Positions 34,563-42,237 of a DNA stretch of 64,000 nucleotides are shown piece after piece. Made by a program: the position numbers and the translations under genes. Source of the DNA: Phytomonospora endophytica (lineage in GTDB: Bacteria; Actinomycetota; Actinomycetes; Mycobacteriales; Micromonosporaceae); contig NZ_JACHGT010000005.1 in assembly GCF_014202425.1 (NCBI RefSeq), forward strand, positions 372,001 to 436,000, read 5' to 3'. The notes beneath the pieces are model-generated. The model did no database searches and was not told where the DNA came from. It saw only the letters and a list, made by a program, of their open reading frames with translations. Positions within the stretch are counted from its first letter, which is position 1, and the number at the start of each line of letters is the position of its first letter.

Positions 34563-35063
34563 GTGGGTGGGAGCGCGTCGTTGTACTTCCGCCCGACCTG
34601 GAGACAGGTGTGCGGGCGGGGGCTTTTCGCCGGTGTCCTGGTGGCCGCGGTCGCCGCCCTGTTCGTGGTGTGGGAGGGCCTGACCGGTACCGTCGGGCCG
34701 ATCGACCTCGTCCCGATCCCGGCCGGTTTCGTGCTGGGGGCGGCCTTCGTGGCCCCGCTGGCGTACCGCAGCGGCGCCAGCGTCGACGAGTCGGGCGTGC
34801 ATCCGATCGCGCTGGGCCGCTCGACCTTCGGCTACCTGCCGTGGACGAGCATCGTCGAGATCCGCCCGGAGCGGCGGGGGACGCGCACGGTCCCCGTCAT
34901 CTACCTCGAAAGCGGGCGGACACTGCGGATGCGCGCACCCTACGACGGGCGCCTGTGCGCGGCCGACCCGCACTTCGACGAGAAGGTGTTCATGCTGCGC
35001 AACCTGTGGGAGACCTATCGCTCCTGGCCGACGCCGGCGGCCGGGGAGCGCCCGCGCCGGTAG
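34563..35063 (+). CDS. Membrane protein with PH-like domain
   Basis: Protein of 166 aa. Two membrane helices (GLFAGVLVAAVAALFVVW and LVPIPAGFVLGAAFVAPLAY) are followed by a bacterial PH-like domain (VDESGVHPIALGRSTFGYLPW, then EIRPERRGTRTVPVIYLESG). GTG 34563 follows AGGAGG by 6 bases. Small actinobacterial PH-domain membrane proteins of this shape are common and uncharacterised. It is 10 bases upstream of a GNAT gene and may be co-transcribed with it. Confidence 0.75.
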   Translation: MGGSASLYFRPTWRQVCGRGLFAGVLVAAVAALFVVWEGLTGTVGPIDLVPIPAGFVLGAAFVAPLAYRSGASVDESGVHPIALGRSTFGYLPWTSIVEIRPERRGTRTVPVIYLESGRTLRMRAPYDGRLCAADPHFDEKVFMLRNLWETYRSWPTPAAGERPRR

Positions 35064-35073
35064 CCTTTCGCGC

Positions 35074-35610
35074 ATGGTTCCCGATCTCAGTGGTCTCGTC
35101 CTGCGTCCGTGGCGCGTGGAGGAGGCCGAGCTGCTCTTCGACCTCCATCACGACCCGCTGATGCGCACGCAGGCCCAGTTCGACGACCTCGACGGCGCCC
35201 GGGCCTGGATCGCGTGGGTCGACGGCCTCGACAACGGCCACGCCTTCGCCATCGCCGACGCGGCCGACCGGCCGTGGGGCTCGATCGGCGTCACCAACAT
35301 CGACCGCAACGCCAACGGCTGGACCTGGTACGCCACCCACGCCGAGGTCCGCGGCATGGGAGTGGCCACCGACGCGCTGTGCGGCATCGCCGCCTGGGCG
35401 CACGCGCAAGGCCTCCACCGCCTCGAACTCGGCCACCGCCTCAACAACCCGGCCTCCTGCAAGGTCGCCACCCGCGCGGGATTCATCGCCGAGGGCGTCC
35501 GGCGCGAGAAACTCCTCCAGGACGGGCAGCGGCACGACACCGAGGAGCACGCCCGCCTGGCCACCGACCCGTTGCCCGAACCGGGCCGGCCGGTCATCGT
35601 GCGCCCGTGA
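35074..35610 (+). CDS. GNAT N-acetyltransferase, RimJ/RimL-like
   Basis: Acetyltransferase of 178 aa. It has the start LVLRPWRVEEAELLF, WGSIGVTNID, the acetyl-CoA site VRGMGVATDALCGIAAWA and the C-terminal RLELGHRLNNPASCKVATRAGF and EGVRREKLL, typical of RimJ/RimL-type enzymes that acetylate ribosomal proteins or small amines. Its TGA overlaps the GTG start of the P450 gene (GTGA). Confidence 0.88.
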   Translation: MVPDLSGLVLRPWRVEEAELLFDLHHDPLMRTQAQFDDLDGARAWIAWVDGLDNGHAFAIADAADRPWGSIGVTNIDRNANGWTWYATHAEVRGMGVATDALCGIAAWAHAQGLHRLELGHRLNNPASCKVATRAGFIAEGVRREKLLQDGQRHDTEEHARLATDPLPEPGRPVIVRP

Positions 35611-36761
35611 CGCTGCACCGGCTTTGGGAGCACGACGCGAAGGCCCCGGTGTGGCGGCAGGGCGGGCAGGTCGTCGTCGCGAGCCACGCGCTGGTCCGCC
35701 GGGTCCTCGGCGACCAGGCCGTCTTCGCCCCCGGCAACGCCCTCGACGCCGTCACCCCGATTCCCGTGGCGGCGCTGCGCGTGCTGTCCCGCAACGGTTT
35801 CCGGCTCCCGGCGACCCTCGCCAACAACGGCACCGACACGCATCCGGCGCTTCGCGCGATCGTCGGGGAGGCCATGACGCCCGCGCGCGTCGACGCGTTG
35901 CGGCCGTGGCTGACCGGTGTCGTCCGGCGCCGGGTCGCGCGCCTCGCCGCGCGACTGCGCGAAGGCGGGACCGTCGACCTGTACGAGTCCCTCGCCGCCG
36001 ACCTGCCGCTGCTCGCGCTGGCCCGTCTCATCGTGATGCCCGAGCAGGACGTCGCGGTCGTCAAGCGTTTCTCCCGCGCGGCCCTGGAGCTGTTCTGGGC
36101 GCCCCTCGACGCCGAACGGCAGGAGCGCCTGGCGCACGTCGTCGGCGAGCACCACGCCGCGCTGCGGGAGCTGGCGCGCACGGTGCCGAGCGGGCTCATC
36201 GCCGAGCTGCGCGCGCATTGCGGGCCGGGCGGTGAGGACCAGGTCGTGGCGGCGTTGTTCTTCCTGCTGGTCGCCGGGCAGGAGACGACCTCGCAGTTCC
36301 TGACGCTGCTGCTGCACCGGCTCGCGGGCGAACCCGCCGTCCGTGACGGCCTGGCCTCGGGACGCCACGGCGTCGCCGAGGTGGTGGAGGAGGGCCTGCG
36401 GCTGGTTCCGCCGATCGTGAGCTGGCGGCGGGTCGCGGCCGTCGACACCGAGCTGGACGGCTTCGCCGTGCACGCCGGTGAGAGTGTGCTGCTCTGGCTG
36501 GGCGCGGCCGGTCGTGAGGCCGCCGGGGACGACTACGTGCCCGGGCAGCGCGGTTCGCGGCGGCACCTGGCGTTCGGTGCGGGCGCGCACCGGTGCCTGG
36601 GCGCGCAACTGGCGCGGATGGAGGCGGCCGTGGTCGTCGCCGAGGCCGCGCCGCTGCTGCGGGGGTGCGAGGTGGTGAAGGCGCCGGACTGCCCGGACAA
36701 TCTGTCCTTCCGCATGCCCGACGCCCTCGTGATCACAAGGTCCCGTACAGCGCTCCGGTGA
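35607..36761 (+). CDS. Cytochrome P450
   Basis: Haem-thiolate monooxygenase, 384 aa, soluble bacterial type. Signatures: I-helix LLVAGQETTSQF, the ExxR in VVEEGLRLVPP, and the haem loop LAFGAGAHRCLGAQLAR with ligand Cys near residue 330. The region normally reading H-T-x-x-R is THPALRAIV. GTG 35607 overlaps the GNAT stop. Its 3' end overlaps the bioD 3' end by 29 bases on the other strand. Proximity to biotin genes recalls BioI of Bacillus, which makes pimeloyl-ACP; sequence alone does not prove such a role. Confidence 0.9.
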   Translation: MTLHRLWEHDAKAPVWRQGGQVVVASHALVRRVLGDQAVFAPGNALDAVTPIPVAALRVLSRNGFRLPATLANNGTDTHPALRAIVGEAMTPARVDALRPWLTGVVRRRVARLAARLREGGTVDLYESLAADLPLLALARLIVMPEQDVAVVKRFSRAALELFWAPLDAERQERLAHVVGEHHAALRELARTVPSGLIAELRAHCGPGGEDQVVAALFFLLVAGQETTSQFLTLLLHRLAGEPAVRDGLASGRHGVAEVVEEGLRLVPPIVSWRRVAAVDTELDGFAVHAGESVLLWLGAAGREAAGDDYVPGQRGSRRHLAFGAGAHRCLGAQLARMEAAVVVAEAAPLLRGCEVVKAPDCPDNLSFRMPDALVITRSRTALR

Positions 36762-37392
36762 GCCAGCCCGGTGCGGCGGCGGTGAACTCCGCCCGCGACA
36801 GGCCGCCCGCGCCCTCCGGCACGATCCCGGCGAGCCCGCCCGACATCTCCGTGAGCGTCGTCAGGTTCGTCTCGTGGACCGGCTCGGGATCGCGCGGCAT
36901 CGCGCCGACGACGACGTTCGCGCCGATCCCGCGCGCGTCGAGTGCCTCCAGGGTCAGCGCGGTGTGGTTCAGGGTGCCCAGGCCCGCCCGGGCGACGACG
37001 ATCGCCGAGGCCTGGAGGGCCGCGCACAGGTCGGCGATGGTCCAGCCGCGTTCGCCCATCTGCACCAGCAGTCCGCCGGCGCCTTCGATGAGCAGGACGT
37101 CGGCGGTACAGCCGTAGACGGCCTTGATCACGTCGGTCATCGGCAGCGGGGGAGCACCCGACGCGCGTGCCGCGGCCAGTGGGGAGAGGGCGTCGGGGAA
37201 GCTCACCAGGGCGTGGGAGTCGGTGACGCCCGACAGCCGGGTGACGGTGGCGGCGTCGTCGTCCCCGCCGGACTGCGCGGGTTTGAGGACGGCGACCTCC
37301 AGCCCGACCGCCGCGGCCGCCGCCGCGACGGCGGCGGTGACGACGGTCTTGCCGACGCCGGTGTCGGTTCCGGTGACGATCAGGGGTGTCAT
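36733..37392 (-). CDS. bioD: Dethiobiotin synthetase
   Basis: BioD closes the ureido ring of dethiobiotin from DAPA, CO2 and ATP. The 219-aa protein has the P-loop VTGTDTGVGKTVVTAA, the second-motif Lys in VAVLKPAQSG, and LLIEGAGGLLVQM. It is last in bioA-bioF-bioD; ATG 37392 overlaps the bioF stop (ATGA). bioB is not in the window. Confidence 0.96.
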   Translation of the reverse strand: MTPLIVTGTDTGVGKTVVTAAVAAAAAAVGLEVAVLKPAQSGGDDDAATVTRLSGVTDSHALVSFPDALSPLAAARASGAPPLPMTDVIKAVYGCTADVLLIEGAGGLLVQMGERGWTIADLCAALQASAIVVARAGLGTLNHTALTLEALDARGIGANVVVGAMPRDPEPVHETNLTTLTEMSGGLAGIVPEGAGGLSRAEFTAAAPGWLTGALYGTL

Positions 37393-38516
37393 GGACGGGC
37401 CTCCGCGATGGTCTTGACGGCGCGCTCGAAGTCGGCGCGGTCGACGCCGGTGTTGACGGTGAGCCGCAGCCGGGACGTCGAGTCCGGTGTGGACGGTGGC
37501 CGGAAGCAGCCGACGGCCACGCCGTTCGCGCGGCACGCCGCAGCCCACCCTACGGCCTCGGCGGCGCCCGGAGCGGGCACCGAGAGGACTCCGGCGGCGG
37601 GGGCGGGGACGCCCAGAGCGCTCGCGGCGTGGGCGGAGCGGTCGGTCACCTCGGCGCGCAGGCGCGTGTCGGTGAGGGCGATCTCCAGTGCCGCGTGGGC
37701 GCCGGCCGCCACCGACGGGGGCAGCGCGGTGTCGAAGATGAAGGTCCGGCCGGTGTCGACCAGGTGCCTGCGCAATGACGGCGGTCCGGCCACGATCCCG
37801 CCCGCGGCGCCCAGGGCCTTGGACAGGGTCGCGGTGACCGCCAGTCCGGGCGCGCCGGTGAGACCGGCGGCGGCCACGCCCCCGGCACCGCCCGGCCCGA
37901 TCACCCCGAGCGCGTGGGCCTCGTCGACGAGGAGGATCGCGCCGTGCGCCGAGGTGACCTCGTGTAGTTCGGCGAGGGGCGCGAGGTCGCCGTCGACGGA
38001 GTACACCGACTCCACCAGCACGACCGCGTGCCGTCCCGGATGCGCCGCCAGAATCGCCGACAGGGCCGCCGGATCGGAGTGGGGGAGCACCTCCGGGACG
38101 ATCCCGGCCAGCCCGCAACCGTCCACAAGGGATGCATGCGCGTGGGCGTCGCGGATCAGCAGCGTTCCGGTACGGCACAGCGCCCGCACCGCGCCCAGGT
38201 TGGCCAGATAACCCGAGGAGTACACCAGCCCGCGCCCCTCTGCGCCCCCGAGAACCGCGCCGAGACGCTCCTCCAGGGCCTCGTGCGCCTCGGTGGAACC
38301 CCGCACCAGCCGCGAACCCGTCGCGCCCAGACCGTAGGCGTCGAGCGCGTCCCGGGCCGCCGACAGGACCGCCGGATGCCGCGACAGGCCGAGATAGTCG
38401 TTACCGGCCAGATCGACCAGCGCGTCGCCCGGCGAGCGCGCGACCAGCGACCGGGTCAGCCCGGCCTTCGCCCGCAGCGCGGCCTTCCGGTCGAGCACGT
38501 CCCACCACGACGTCAC
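37389..38516 (-). CDS. bioF: 8-amino-7-oxononanoate synthase
   Basis: PLP enzyme (375 aa) that condenses a pimeloyl thioester with L-alanine. Motifs: AGNDYLGLSRHPAV, GATGSRLVRGSTEAHEALE, ILLVDEAHALGVIGPGG and the PLP Lys in ATLSKALGAAGG. GTG 38516 overlaps the bioA stop (GTGA), so translation is coupled through the whole operon. Confidence 0.95.
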   Translation of the reverse strand: MTSWWDVLDRKAALRAKAGLTRSLVARSPGDALVDLAGNDYLGLSRHPAVLSAARDALDAYGLGATGSRLVRGSTEAHEALEERLGAVLGGAEGRGLVYSSGYLANLGAVRALCRTGTLLIRDAHAHASLVDGCGLAGIVPEVLPHSDPAALSAILAAHPGRHAVVLVESVYSVDGDLAPLAELHEVTSAHGAILLVDEAHALGVIGPGGAGGVAAAGLTGAPGLAVTATLSKALGAAGGIVAGPPSLRRHLVDTGRTFIFDTALPPSVAAGAHAALEIALTDTRLRAEVTDRSAHAASALGVPAPAAGVLSVPAPGAAEAVGWAAACRANGVAVGCFRPPSTPDSTSRLRLTVNTGVDRADFERAVKTIAEARP

Positions 38517-39847
38517 GCGTAGACCTCGGCGATCGCCTCGTCGAGGGCGCCGACGAGCAGGTCGGTCTCCTCGGGCCGCAGCGCCAGCGGCGGCATCAGC
38601 ACCACCGAGTTGCCCAGCGGCCGCAGCCACACCCCGCGCCTCTTCGCCGCCTTGCACACCGCGACGCCCGCCCGTTCACCCTTGTCGGCGACGTCGACGG
38701 CGGCCATCACGCCCAGCCGCCGGATCCCGGTGACGGCCTCGTGGCGGGTCAGGGCCGCCAGCCGCTCGCCGAGCAGGACGCCGAGTTCGTCGGCGCGCTT
38801 GACGAGCTCGCGTTCCCGCATGAGCCGCAGGTTGGCCAGCGCCGCCGCCGCGCACAGGGGGTTGGCGGTGTAGGTGTGACCGTGGAAGAAGGTGCGGGCC
38901 TCGGCGGGGGCGCCCAGGAAGGCGTTGTAGACCTCGTCGGTGGCCAGGACCGCCGACAACGGCAGGTAACCGGCGGTCAGGCCTTTCGCCGCGATCAGCA
39001 GGTCCGGCACGATCCCGGCGTGCTCGCTCGCCCACATCCGCCCGGTGCGGCCCACCCCGACGGCGACCTCGTCGCAGATCAGCAGGGCGCCGTGCCGGTC
39101 GGCGAGCGCGCGCGCCGCCGTCAGGTAGGACGCGTCGTAGGTGAGGATCCCCGCCGCCGCCTGCACCATCGGCTCGACGATGATCGCGCAGACCTCGTCG
39201 CCGTGCTCGGCCATCAGCGACTCCAGCCCGGCCGCGGCCTCGGCGGCCGCGGTGGCCGGATCCGTCGTCCGCCGGTCGAAGACCGCGGGGGAGGGCGCCT
39301 CGACCGTCTTGAGCAGCAGCGGCTTGTAGGTGGCGTGGAACAGGCCGATCCCGCCGACGCTGACCGAACCGAGCGTGTCGCCGTGGTAGGCCTCGGCCAG
39401 CCGCACGAACAGCGGCCGGGCCCGCCCGGTCTGCACCGAGTACTGGTAGGCCATCTTCAGTGCGGCCTCGACCGCCGAGGACCCGTCCCCGGCGAAGAAG
39501 ACCTTGCCGAGGGCGCGCTCGCCGCCGGTGGGGGCGGTCGACAGGAGTTCCTCGGCGAGTTCGATGCCGGGCCGGTGGGTGGCGCCGAGGAAGGTGGCGT
39601 GGTCGAGGCGGGCGAGCTGCTCGCGGATCGCGTCGTTGATCGCGGGTTCGCCGTGCCCGAAGGTGGTGACCCACAGGGAGGAGACGCCGTCGAGGTACCG
39701 GTTGCCGTCGATGTCGTATAGCCAGGGTCCTTCGGCGCGTTCGACGACGGTGGGTTCGTCGTCGAGCCAGCGGCTGTGCTGGGTGAACGGGTGCCAGACG
39801 GCGGCGGCGTCGCGCTGGAGCCAGGCGGCGCTCTCGGTCTTCGGCAC
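38513..39847 (-). CDS. bioA: Adenosylmethionine-8-amino-7-oxononanoate aminotransferase
   Basis: Class III aminotransferase (444 aa) that converts KAPA to DAPA with SAM as amino donor. It has AVWHPFTQHSRW (BioA-specific), the PLP phosphate site AGDGSSAVEAALKMA, AYHGDTLGSVSVGG, CDEVAVGVGRTG and the PLP Lys in AAKGLTAGYLPLSAV. The start is GTG 39847, placed 6 bases after AAGGAGG; an ATG 27 bases upstream would include the ribosome site. First gene of the bio operon. Confidence 0.96.
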   Translation of the reverse strand: MPKTESAAWLQRDAAAVWHPFTQHSRWLDDEPTVVERAEGPWLYDIDGNRYLDGVSSLWVTTFGHGEPAINDAIREQLARLDHATFLGATHRPGIELAEELLSTAPTGGERALGKVFFAGDGSSAVEAALKMAYQYSVQTGRARPLFVRLAEAYHGDTLGSVSVGGIGLFHATYKPLLLKTVEAPSPAVFDRRTTDPATAAAEAAAGLESLMAEHGDEVCAIIVEPMVQAAAGILTYDASYLTAARALADRHGALLICDEVAVGVGRTGRMWASEHAGIVPDLLIAAKGLTAGYLPLSAVLATDEVYNAFLGAPAEARTFFHGHTYTANPLCAAAALANLRLMRERELVKRADELGVLLGERLAALTRHEAVTGIRRLGVMAAVDVADKGERAGVAVCKAAKRRGVWLRPLGNSVVLMPPLALRPEETDLLVGALDEAIAEVYA

Positions 39848-39908
39848 GGCAAGCCCTCCTTTTGTAGGTTTCATACGACCTTGTTTGGAGGGTACGACAG
39901 GGAAATGT

Positions 39909-40559
39909 TCAGTCGACCTGCGGATGGCGGATGCCCGGGTGGCCCGGGGGGAGCGACTTGCGCAGCACCCACCAGCTGATCGCGAGGCAGGCCGCGATGA
40001 GCGGCCAGGTCATCACGACGCGGGCCGCGGTGAGCCAGGTGACCTGGCCGGCCCACCAGAGGGGGAGGAACACCGCCAGGCGCAGCACGTACTGGAAGAT
40101 CCACACGACGCTGGCGCGGCTGTAGGCGCGCAGCAGGGCCGGGTCGCGGCGCCAGCGGGTCCTCTGGCCGAGCGCGGCCCCGGCGATGAGGCCGAGGAAG
40201 GGCCAGCGGACGACGATGGAGATGAGCCAGGCCAGGACCGAGGCGCCGTTGCTGAGGATCTGCAGGAGGAAGAAGTCCTCGGCGCGGCCGGTGTAGATCG
40301 CGATGAGTCCGGCGACGCATACGCCCAGTAGCCCGATGAGGACCGCGCGGGGGCGCGTGCCCCGCCGCCAGCGCCATGCGGCGACAATGGCACCCACGAC
40401 GAGTGCGGAGACGACCCCTATCCCGATCGAGTGACCGGAGATGAGCCATCCCACCCCGAAGGCGACAGGCGGTAGCGTGGCGTCGATCGCGCCCCGGCGA
40501 CCGCCGAGCAGCGCGGCGAGGGAGTCCCGCCGGTCCAGATCCTGGGCACTCACCCGCAC
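39909..40559 (-). CDS. DUF3159 family membrane protein
   Basis: Integral membrane protein of about 216 aa with six or seven hydrophobic helices, matching the actinobacterial DUF3159 family (LPPVAFGVGWLI, AIYTGRAEDFFLLQILSNG, WPFLGLIAGAALG, FQYVLRLAVFLPLWWAG). Function is unknown. The start is uncertain: GTG 40559 and GTG 40553 are both possible and the ribosome site is weak. It is 61 bases upstream of bioA on the same strand but probably separate. An iron-box-like site lies upstream. Confidence 0.8.
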   Translation of the reverse strand: MRVSAQDLDRRDSLAALLGGRRGAIDATLPPVAFGVGWLISGHSIGIGVVSALVVGAIVAAWRWRRGTRPRAVLIGLLGVCVAGLIAIYTGRAEDFFLLQILSNGASVLAWLISIVVRWPFLGLIAGAALGQRTRWRRDPALLRAYSRASVVWIFQYVLRLAVFLPLWWAGQVTWLTAARVVMTWPLIAACLAISWWVLRKSLPPGHPGIRHPQVD

Positions 40560-40614
40560 ACCGTCCAAGTTCGTCGAATGGTCAGCTCGCGTAGGTCCGT
40601 CAGCAGAATTGAGG

Positions 40615-40628
40615 ATAGGCAAGCCTAA
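40615..40628. promoter_or_regulatory. Candidate iron box (IdeR/DmdR type)
   Basis: ATAGGCAAGCCTAA in the divergent gap between the DUF3159 gene and the 339-aa protein gene resembles DtxR-family operators (TTAGGxxAGxCTAA class), with a TAGGC/GCCTA dyad. It is 56 bases from the DUF3159 start and 72 from the other start. Confidence 0.45.
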
Positions 40629-40699
40629 AGGTTCAGCCCGGTCGCATCCAGTGTCCGGGGCCACTGTGAAGATCGACGAGAAGATGGCAGGATGCGCAG

Positions 40700-41719
40700 A
40701 TGCTCGGTACCAAGCGCCTGACCGACCAGCAGCTGGACGAACTGATCGCCCGGCTCGGTCGTGTTGACTTCGGACGCTGGCGCGAGGGCGATCTGGTGCG
40801 CGCGATGGAGTTCCTGGGCTGGGAGTTGCACCGCGGCCAGGCCGGCGAGGAAGGGCTCGGCGCGTTGCGCGCCGAGACCGGGTACACCACCGGCGCGGCC
40901 TTCGCCGACATGGTGCCCTCCTCGGCCAACGTCAAGACCGACGCCGAGTACTACGCGATCGAGCTGATGGTGCTGAAGTCCGCCGAACGCGGCAAGGCCG
41001 GTGAGGAACACCGGATGATCGTATTCCGTGAGGTGCTGCGCCGGATCTTGAGAGTCCTCGGCCAGCCCGACATCCGGGGCGGCGACGGGGGCCCGTGGGT
41101 CCGCTGGCGCGACCCGGTCGCGACCCTCGAACTGCACCTGCGCCGCTTCTACGGCGGGGTGAGCCTGCGGATCCTGGCCACCGAGGCGATGGAGGCCCTG
41201 GAGGCCCGCAACATCGTCCACGGCGACACCTCCGGGTGGCGTGCCTACAGCCGTGAGGACATCGAACTCCCGGGCGAGCCGGTGGTCAAGGACATCGCCG
41301 AGTTCGCCGACCGCCTCACCGGCTGCATCAACGACATGGCCGGCGACATGCCGATCATGGACACCGCCGCGACCCTGATCCTGCGCACCAACGACTGGTC
41401 GGGCCGGTTCGTGCAGACCGTCGTGGACGGTTCGATCCGCGTGGAGGCGTCGGCGGCCGTCCGGGATCCCTACCGCGGCGGGCTCGGCCGCCTCGCCGAC
41501 CTGGGGTATCGCCCGCCGGGCGGGGGAGTGCCGACCTGGTCGCGGACCTTCGAGCACGGCAACCGCGCCGACTCGGCCGCCGCCGCGCACATGCTGGTCG
41601 ACGGGATGAAGCTGTTCGGGATCGACGACCTCTTCGACATCCAGTACGACGGTTTCACCGCCGACGGCGAGCGTCTTTACCTGCCGGTGCTGGGGATCGC
41701 GGGCCGGTCGGCGTTCTAG
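40700..41719 (+). CDS. Conserved hypothetical protein (339 aa)
   Basis: I do not recognise this protein. It is soluble, with a helical N-terminal part containing DFGRWREGDLVRAMEFLGWEL, a segment that repeats loosely as small domain starts in other actinobacterial orphans. The C-terminal half contains TLILRTNDWSGRFVQTVVDG and ends LPVLGIAGRSAF. The composition is normal for the region and the frame is well supported by codon bias. It lies 4 bases from the end of a convergent small gene. Confidence 0.68.
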   Translation: MLGTKRLTDQQLDELIARLGRVDFGRWREGDLVRAMEFLGWELHRGQAGEEGLGALRAETGYTTGAAFADMVPSSANVKTDAEYYAIELMVLKSAERGKAGEEHRMIVFREVLRRILRVLGQPDIRGGDGGPWVRWRDPVATLELHLRRFYGGVSLRILATEAMEALEARNIVHGDTSGWRAYSREDIELPGEPVVKDIAEFADRLTGCINDMAGDMPIMDTAATLILRTNDWSGRFVQTVVDGSIRVEASAAVRDPYRGGLGRLADLGYRPPGGGVPTWSRTFEHGNRADSAAAAHMLVDGMKLFGIDDLFDIQYDGFTADGERLYLPVLGIAGRSAF

Positions 41720-41723
41720 CCGC

Positions 41724-42161
41724 TCACGCCAGCGCCGGGTCGGTGAGGTCGAGGGTGAGGATGTTGCGCCAGTCGTTGGTGAAGTATCCCGTCGTCCCCT
41801 CGATCCGCGCGTCCGTGAAGGGGTTGGACGACCACAACGGCGCGATCCAGCGCAGGGAGCCGTCACCGTTCAGGCGGGCGATCCAGCCGATGTTGCCCAT
41901 CCCGCTGCTGCCGCCGGTCATCCGGCCGGAGCCGTCCGGCAGGGCGACGTCGAAGTCGGCGTATGCCGCGTCGCCTCCGTCCTCGGTGAGGGCGGTGACG
42001 TCCATCGGCCCGCCGATCCGCCACGGGATGGGCTGCCCCGCGTCGTAGTGGTAGGCGCCCGGCCCGGGGACGTGCAGTTCCAAGGCGGTGTCGTCAGGGC
42101 GGTAGAGGCCCTCGTTACTCGGCATTCGCCCGGCCGCCCACAGGCGTTCGACGCCTCCCAT
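41724..42161 (-). CDS. Small hypothetical protein (145 aa)
   Basis: Unrecognised protein, apparently cytosolic. It contains YRPDDTALELHVPGPGAYHY and repeated short strands (GNIGWIARLNGDGSLRWIAP, GTTGYFTNDWRNILTLDL) that suggest a mostly beta fold. ATG 42161 (MGGVERLW) is the preferred start; a frame up to 42224 is also open. It follows the kinase gene on the same strand by 76 bases. Confidence 0.62.
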   Translation of the reverse strand: MGGVERLWAAGRMPSNEGLYRPDDTALELHVPGPGAYHYDAGQPIPWRIGGPMDVTALTEDGGDAAYADFDVALPDGSGRMTGGSSGMGNIGWIARLNGDGSLRWIAPLWSSNPFTDARIEGTTGYFTNDWRNILTLDLTDPALA

Positions 42162-42237
42162 GTCACGACGGTAGCCCGGAACGGGGAACCGGGCGGCCCG
42201 AAGGCGCGCCCGGTTCGAGTCCACTGTGGTCGGAGGG

